From CBDVBZ01 sp965372355 (lineage in GTDB: Bacteria > Krumholzibacteriota > Krumholzibacteriia > WVZY01): a DNA stretch of 29,130 nucleotides. This document shows, piece by piece, positions 26,801 to 29,130 of this stretch (positions are counted from its first letter, which is position 1; every line of letters starts with the position of its first letter). The stretch spans positions 1-29,130 of the forward strand of contig CBDVBZ010000032.1 of NCBI GenBank assembly GCA_965372355.1, written 5' to 3'. Below the pieces are notes generated by a model. That model did not search any database. It was not told the DNA's origin and saw only the letters and a program-made list of their open reading frames with translations. Both the position numbers and the translations under genes were made by a program.

Positions 26801-27436
26801 CTAGCGTCCCCCTTTTTTATTTGCATTCGCTTCCCGAAACCGGTCGTATGGGCAGGCGCCACGAATGTGGCCGACCGGGCAACCCGTCTCGATATAGGCG
26901 GCACAACGAAGGCAAAAACCTCGCCGCGTTCTTTCCCGGCTCAGAAGAGACACCGAGAAACGTGCCAGCAAACTCGTGAGCTGTTCGATCTCTTTCGGTG
27001 TAAAGTCCTCCATGACGGGGGCGAGACGCTCCATCTTCAGCGCTTCATAGTCGCTGACCAGGCGACGACCTTTGCGGCTGGGTGTCACAATGACTGCGCG
27101 CCGGTCGCCCTCCGACGGCGATCGCATAACGAGTCCAAGACGCACCAGTTTGTCGATGTTCTTGGTAACCGCCGGCGCACTGACGCCCAGAAACTCGGCC
27201 AACTCACCGGTCTGGTGCTGGCCGTTGATCGTCATCAGCTTTAGAAGATGGAATTGCGAAATGGTTAGTGGCAGTGGTGACGCCTCACGCAGCAGCTTCT
27301 CCTCCACGATCTCGCGAACGGCGGAAGAGTAGATATGGCTGTAACGCAACAGTCGTTGAAGCGGTTCTTCCGCCACGCCGTTGTCATCGGCGTGGGCGTG
27401 ATCGCTAGACTTGAGATCTTCTCTGAGGGCCACCAT
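26801..27436 (-). CDS. MarR family transcriptional regulator with a C-terminal four-cysteine cluster
   Basis: 211 aa, longer than the usual 140-160 aa of MarR proteins because of N- and C-terminal extensions. Residues about 25-165 carry the MarR fold: the recognition part GELAEFLGVSAPAVTKNIDKL at about 77-97 and the wing SPSEGDRRAVIVTPSRKGR at about 106-124. The C-terminal tail has C175, C178, C186 and C195 (spacing CxxC-x7-C-x8-C), which could bind a [4Fe-4S] cluster or zinc. It lies upstream of and in the same direction as kor-rnf, and its promoter overlaps inverted repeats likely to be its own operators. Redox control of its own gene and of the kor-rnf operon is inferred. A putative promoter is listed separately. 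Confidence 0.9.
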   Translation of the reverse strand: MVALREDLKSSDHAHADDNGVAEEPLQRLLRYSHIYSSAVREIVEEKLLREASPLPLTISQFHLLKLMTINGQHQTGELAEFLGVSAPAVTKNIDKLVRLGLVMRSPSEGDRRAVIVTPSRKGRRLVSDYEALKMERLAPVMEDFTPKEIEQLTSLLARFSVSLLSRERTRRGFCLRCAAYIETGCPVGHIRGACPYDRFREANANKKGGR

Positions 27437-27457
27437 TTACTTAACCTGAGACTTATT

Positions 27458-27478
27458 TAACCTGGTTATTAATTAACC
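27458..27478. promoter_or_regulatory. Overlapping inverted repeats downstream of the marR promoter (likely MarR operators)
   Basis: Two interlocked palindromes share the half-site GGTTA: TAACC-T-GGTTA at 27458-27468 and GGTTATTAATTAACC at 27464-27478. A further TTAACC half-site is at 27441-27446. They lie between the putative -10 box and the marR start codon, where binding would block transcription. MarR proteins usually bind such AT-rich palindromes and repress their own genes. Confidence 0.6.
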
Positions 27479-27487
27479 GCCTTAACT

Positions 27488-27515
27488 AGCATAACCAATT
27501 GTTATTGTTTGTCAA
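27488..27515 (-). promoter_or_regulatory. Putative sigma70-like promoter of marR with an operator in its spacer
   Basis: On the minus strand TTGACA (27515-27510) is a perfect -35 box and TATGCT (27493-27488) a fair -10 box, 16 bp apart. The spacer and -10 region contain a near-palindrome ATAACAATTGGTTAT (27505-27491). The start codon of marR follows about 50 bp downstream. It would drive marR, and by readthrough possibly the kor-rnf operon. Confidence 0.6.
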
Positions 27516-27638
27516 GACCCCCTTGTGAATTCTATTTCAAAAGAATACCGGGGGCGTCGAGTCCAACGGACAGGGCCCCGTGGGGCGCTGCGACACCCTA
27601 ACAATATTATTTATAATGGGTTAGCCTAAACAACCAAT

Positions 27639-27657
27639 CCCTCTATAATATAGAGGG
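27639..27657 (-). terminator. Near-perfect palindrome CCCTCTATAATATAGAGGG, possible terminator of the HAO-like transcript
   Basis: Nine base pairs mirror each other around one central base (in RNA six G:C/A:U pairs around an AU-rich loop). On the minus strand it is followed by ATTGGTTGTTTAG, a moderately T-rich stretch, about 290 bp after the HAO-like stop codon. It may end that transcript, or be an operator. Confidence 0.4.
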
Positions 27658-27745
27658 CCCTGACACGCCCGGCCGATGGCTCGACAAGGGAGATCAGGCG
27701 CCATTCGGGGCGGTAGAAAGGCGTATTCCAGTTGATTACAATAAG

Positions 27746-27892
27746 TTACATATGTGCGCGATTGCAGCCCTGGTCGTCTTCTCCGGTTGCGGCTCGGAGG
27801 CAAGACGGGATATATCCACCGCTCCGCAGAAGATCGGCGACGGTCCACCGGAGAAGTGCAACGTACAGCAGAGTTGTCAAGGCTCTCAACAT
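27746..27892 (-). CDS. Possible 48-aa small protein with hydrophobic N-terminus (doubtful)
   Basis: The ORF starts with ATG 54 bp after the HAO-like stop and ends with TAA. GGCGGAG sits just upstream of the ATG, though the spacing is short. The product begins MLRALTTLLYVALLRWTVA, which could insert in the membrane, and holds two cysteines (C31 and C43). I recognise no family. It may be chance; its position downstream of the cytochrome gene is the main reason to list it. Confidence 0.25.
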   Translation of the reverse strand: MLRALTTLLYVALLRWTVADLLRSGGYIPSCLRAATGEDDQGCNRAHM

Positions 27893-27946
27893 AGTCTCCG
27901 CCGTACCGAATCCATGTGCGGAGACATTGCCGTTGGCGGCGACATT

Positions 27947-29130
27947 CTAGTGGTCTTCGTCGTGATGGGAACGGAGCGCAGCGGCGCTCTCGCGGATCTC
28001 CGTGAGATCACGAACCATCTCGCTCCAGCCATACCAGAGCGCGTAGTCCGGGTTCGCGTGAAAGGTCCCCTGGAACGCGCGCATCCGGTGCTTGAGATGC
28101 ATCTCGAACAGCGTTTGCTCGATGGTTGTCGGCGCGTCGTGAAACGCCAGCAGATCGGGAAACTTGTGCGAGTAACCCTCGGGTCTGGACAGAATACCTT
28201 CATCGTATAACGAGGCGACCTCACGAATCGCCTTAGCAAGCAGGTGGTCGACCTCTCGGATCATGTCATCACCTTTGGCCAACTCGGCTTTGGCAAAGTT
28301 CTCCGAGTGGCAGTCGCTGCACACATTGAGGAGTTTCTGACGCTCTGCATCAAAAGCCTCCTGAGTGAGTCTGGCGACATCCGCGGCCTTGACCACATCG
28401 AGCCGCTCCGTTGGGTTGCCCTCGGGATCGAGCACGCCAAGTGCCTGCAGGATTGTTGTTTGATCGGCCTTCCACTGCTCATCTTCGGGTAACGGCAGGC
28501 GAACGGCCAGAAATCCCCAGGGGGTCCGGACCTCGTGGTTGCCCTTCGGCATGTGACAGGTCTGGCACGACGGTGCCGGTGTGGTCTCGGGAAGCGTGCC
28601 GTTCTGTTTGAGGAGATAACGCACACCGTGTTTGGAGGACGACCACATCTCCCACTGGGGATGATCGAAACCCATGTGACAGGTCTGGCACGCCTGCGGT
28701 TGTCTGGCTTCCTTTACGGAAAACGTGTGCCGTGTGTGGCATGCATCACACGATGCGTGACCAAACACCGAGCCTTTCTCCTTCAAGGCGGCAATCTCTT
28801 CATCGGTTTTGAGTCCAACCTTGTGGCATCCCCCACACCCTTTCATCCCCTCACTCATCGCCAACGGAAGTGCGTGTGTCGTGGGCATCGCCTTATAAGC
28901 GGCCCATGCCAAAGAGTGTTTCCCCTTCGAGAACTCCGTGAGCTGATCGTCATGACATTCACCACACGTGGCGGCCGTTACCGTGAGCACTTTGGACACG
29001 TCGTCCCTCGACGAGTGACCGTCACCGTGGCAATCGTCACAGGAAACCTCCTCGCTCGAATGAACGCTCGTTTCCCAATCGAGTACGATACCCGGTGTCT
29101 CTTTGGCGTGGCACTCCAGGCAGCTGTTTG
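27947..29130 (-). CDS. Octaheme hydroxylamine oxidoreductase-like cytochrome c (5' end outside window)
   Basis: 393 residues are visible; the frame is open to the right edge, so the signal peptide and N-terminus are missing, and a GTG at 28999 is internal. Eight CxxCH haem motifs start at visible residues 3 (CLECH), 30 (CDDCH), 55 (CGECH), 98 (CGGCH), 127 (CDACH), 147 and 188 (both CQTCH) and 270 (CSDCH). ETPGIVLDW after the first haem, ACQTCHMGFDHPQWEMWSSS and SKHGV in the middle, and FHANPDYALWYGW near the C-terminus are HAO-family features. The family is periplasmic; members oxidise hydroxylamine or hydrazine when the P460 haem is cross-linked to a Tyr, or reduce nitrite or hydroxylamine when it is not. 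I cannot tell which form this is. The stop is TAG. No operon partner is visible in the window. Confidence 0.9.
   Translation of the reverse strand, partial: NSCLECHAKETPGIVLDWETSVHSSEEVSCDDCHGDGHSSRDDVSKVLTVTAATCGECHDDQLTEFSKGKHSLAWAAYKAMPTTHALPLAMSEGMKGCGGCHKVGLKTDEEIAALKEKGSVFGHASCDACHTRHTFSVKEARQPQACQTCHMGFDHPQWEMWSSSKHGVRYLLKQNGTLPETTPAPSCQTCHMPKGNHEVRTPWGFLAVRLPLPEDEQWKADQTTILQALGVLDPEGNPTERLDVVKAADVARLTQEAFDAERQKLLNVCSDCHSENFAKAELAKGDDMIREVDHLLAKAIREVASLYDEGILSRPEGYSHKFPDLLAFHDAPTTIEQTLFEMHLKHRMRAFQGTFHANPDYALWYGWSEMVRDLTEIRESAAALRSHHDEDH

Larger units (their letters stand above)
27437..27946. other. Intergenic region between the HAO-like gene and marR
   Basis: About 510 bp. The part next to marR is AT-rich and holds the marR promoter and operators (27458-27515). 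The middle has a short GCCCC-GT-GGGGC hairpin at 27575-27586 and the palindrome at 27639-27657. The right end may hold a 48-codon ORF on the minus strand (27892-27746). I see no other gene. Confidence 0.6.

Noticed and set aside
26677..26904. 76-codon N-terminal extension of korA
   Set aside because: It overlaps marR, includes the inter-gene hairpin, and resembles no KorA. ATG 26676 has a good ribosome binding site and the usual N-terminus.
27752..28210. Plus-strand ORF starting MCAIAALVVFSGCG, which looks like a lipoprotein signal
   Set aside because: No ribosome binding site is seen, the hydrophobic stretch is short, and most of the ORF is antisense to the HAO-like gene.
1..29130. CRISPR arrays, insertion sequences, rRNA or prophage
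   Set aside because: I saw no regularly spaced direct repeats, no transposase or phage-like ORF, no rRNA-like segment and no terminal inverted repeats.

Overview
The window is GC-rich DNA from a bacterium, and every gene I can support lies on the minus strand, so it reads from right to left. Octaheme HAO-type cytochrome, Rnf with ApbE, ferredoxin-dependent 2-oxoacid oxidoreductase and a huge secreted FG-GAP/FnIII/LamG protein together suggest an anaerobic or facultative member of an uncultivated lineage near the FCB group (for example Zixibacteria-, Krumholzibacteria- or Eisenbacteria-like). That placement is inference; the window holds no rRNA or other marker gene.

Layout from right to left. 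(1) 29130-27947: 3' part of an octaheme hydroxylamine-oxidoreductase-like cytochrome c, cut by the window edge. (2) 27946-27437: intergenic, with a doubtful small ORF, a palindrome that may be a terminator, and a sigma70-like promoter with inverted-repeat operators. (3) 27436-26801: a MarR-family regulator with a C-terminal four-cysteine cluster. (4) 26676-10048: an 11-gene, 16.6-kb run with gaps of at most about 25 bp or overlaps. It encodes KorA and KorB (2-oxoacid:ferredoxin oxidoreductase), an 856-aa PFOR-derived protein with one ferredoxin cluster, RnfB, a 1549-aa PFOR-shaped protein that has lost its catalytic motifs, RnfC, RnfD, RnfG, RnfE, RnfA, a small Cys-rich membrane protein and ApbE. 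(5) 10047-9451: intergenic. (6) 9450 to beyond position 1: a giant secreted multidomain gene of at least 3150 codons, interrupted by one in-frame TAG at 5877-5875.

How the genes may work together (inference). KorAB oxidises a 2-oxoacid and yields low-potential electrons. Rnf takes such electrons to NAD+ while pumping Na+ or H+, and ApbE attaches FMN to RnfG and RnfD. No separate ferredoxin gene is seen in the operon. Instead, two large PFOR-derived proteins that keep ferredoxin-type clusters but lack PFOR active-site motifs flank rnfB. They may wire KorAB, or other oxidoreductases, directly to the Rnf complex. The MarR protein with a possible Fe-S or zinc cluster is the obvious candidate regulator. 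This operon is the most novel part of the window; the single-nonsense interruption of the giant surface protein is the second point to check.
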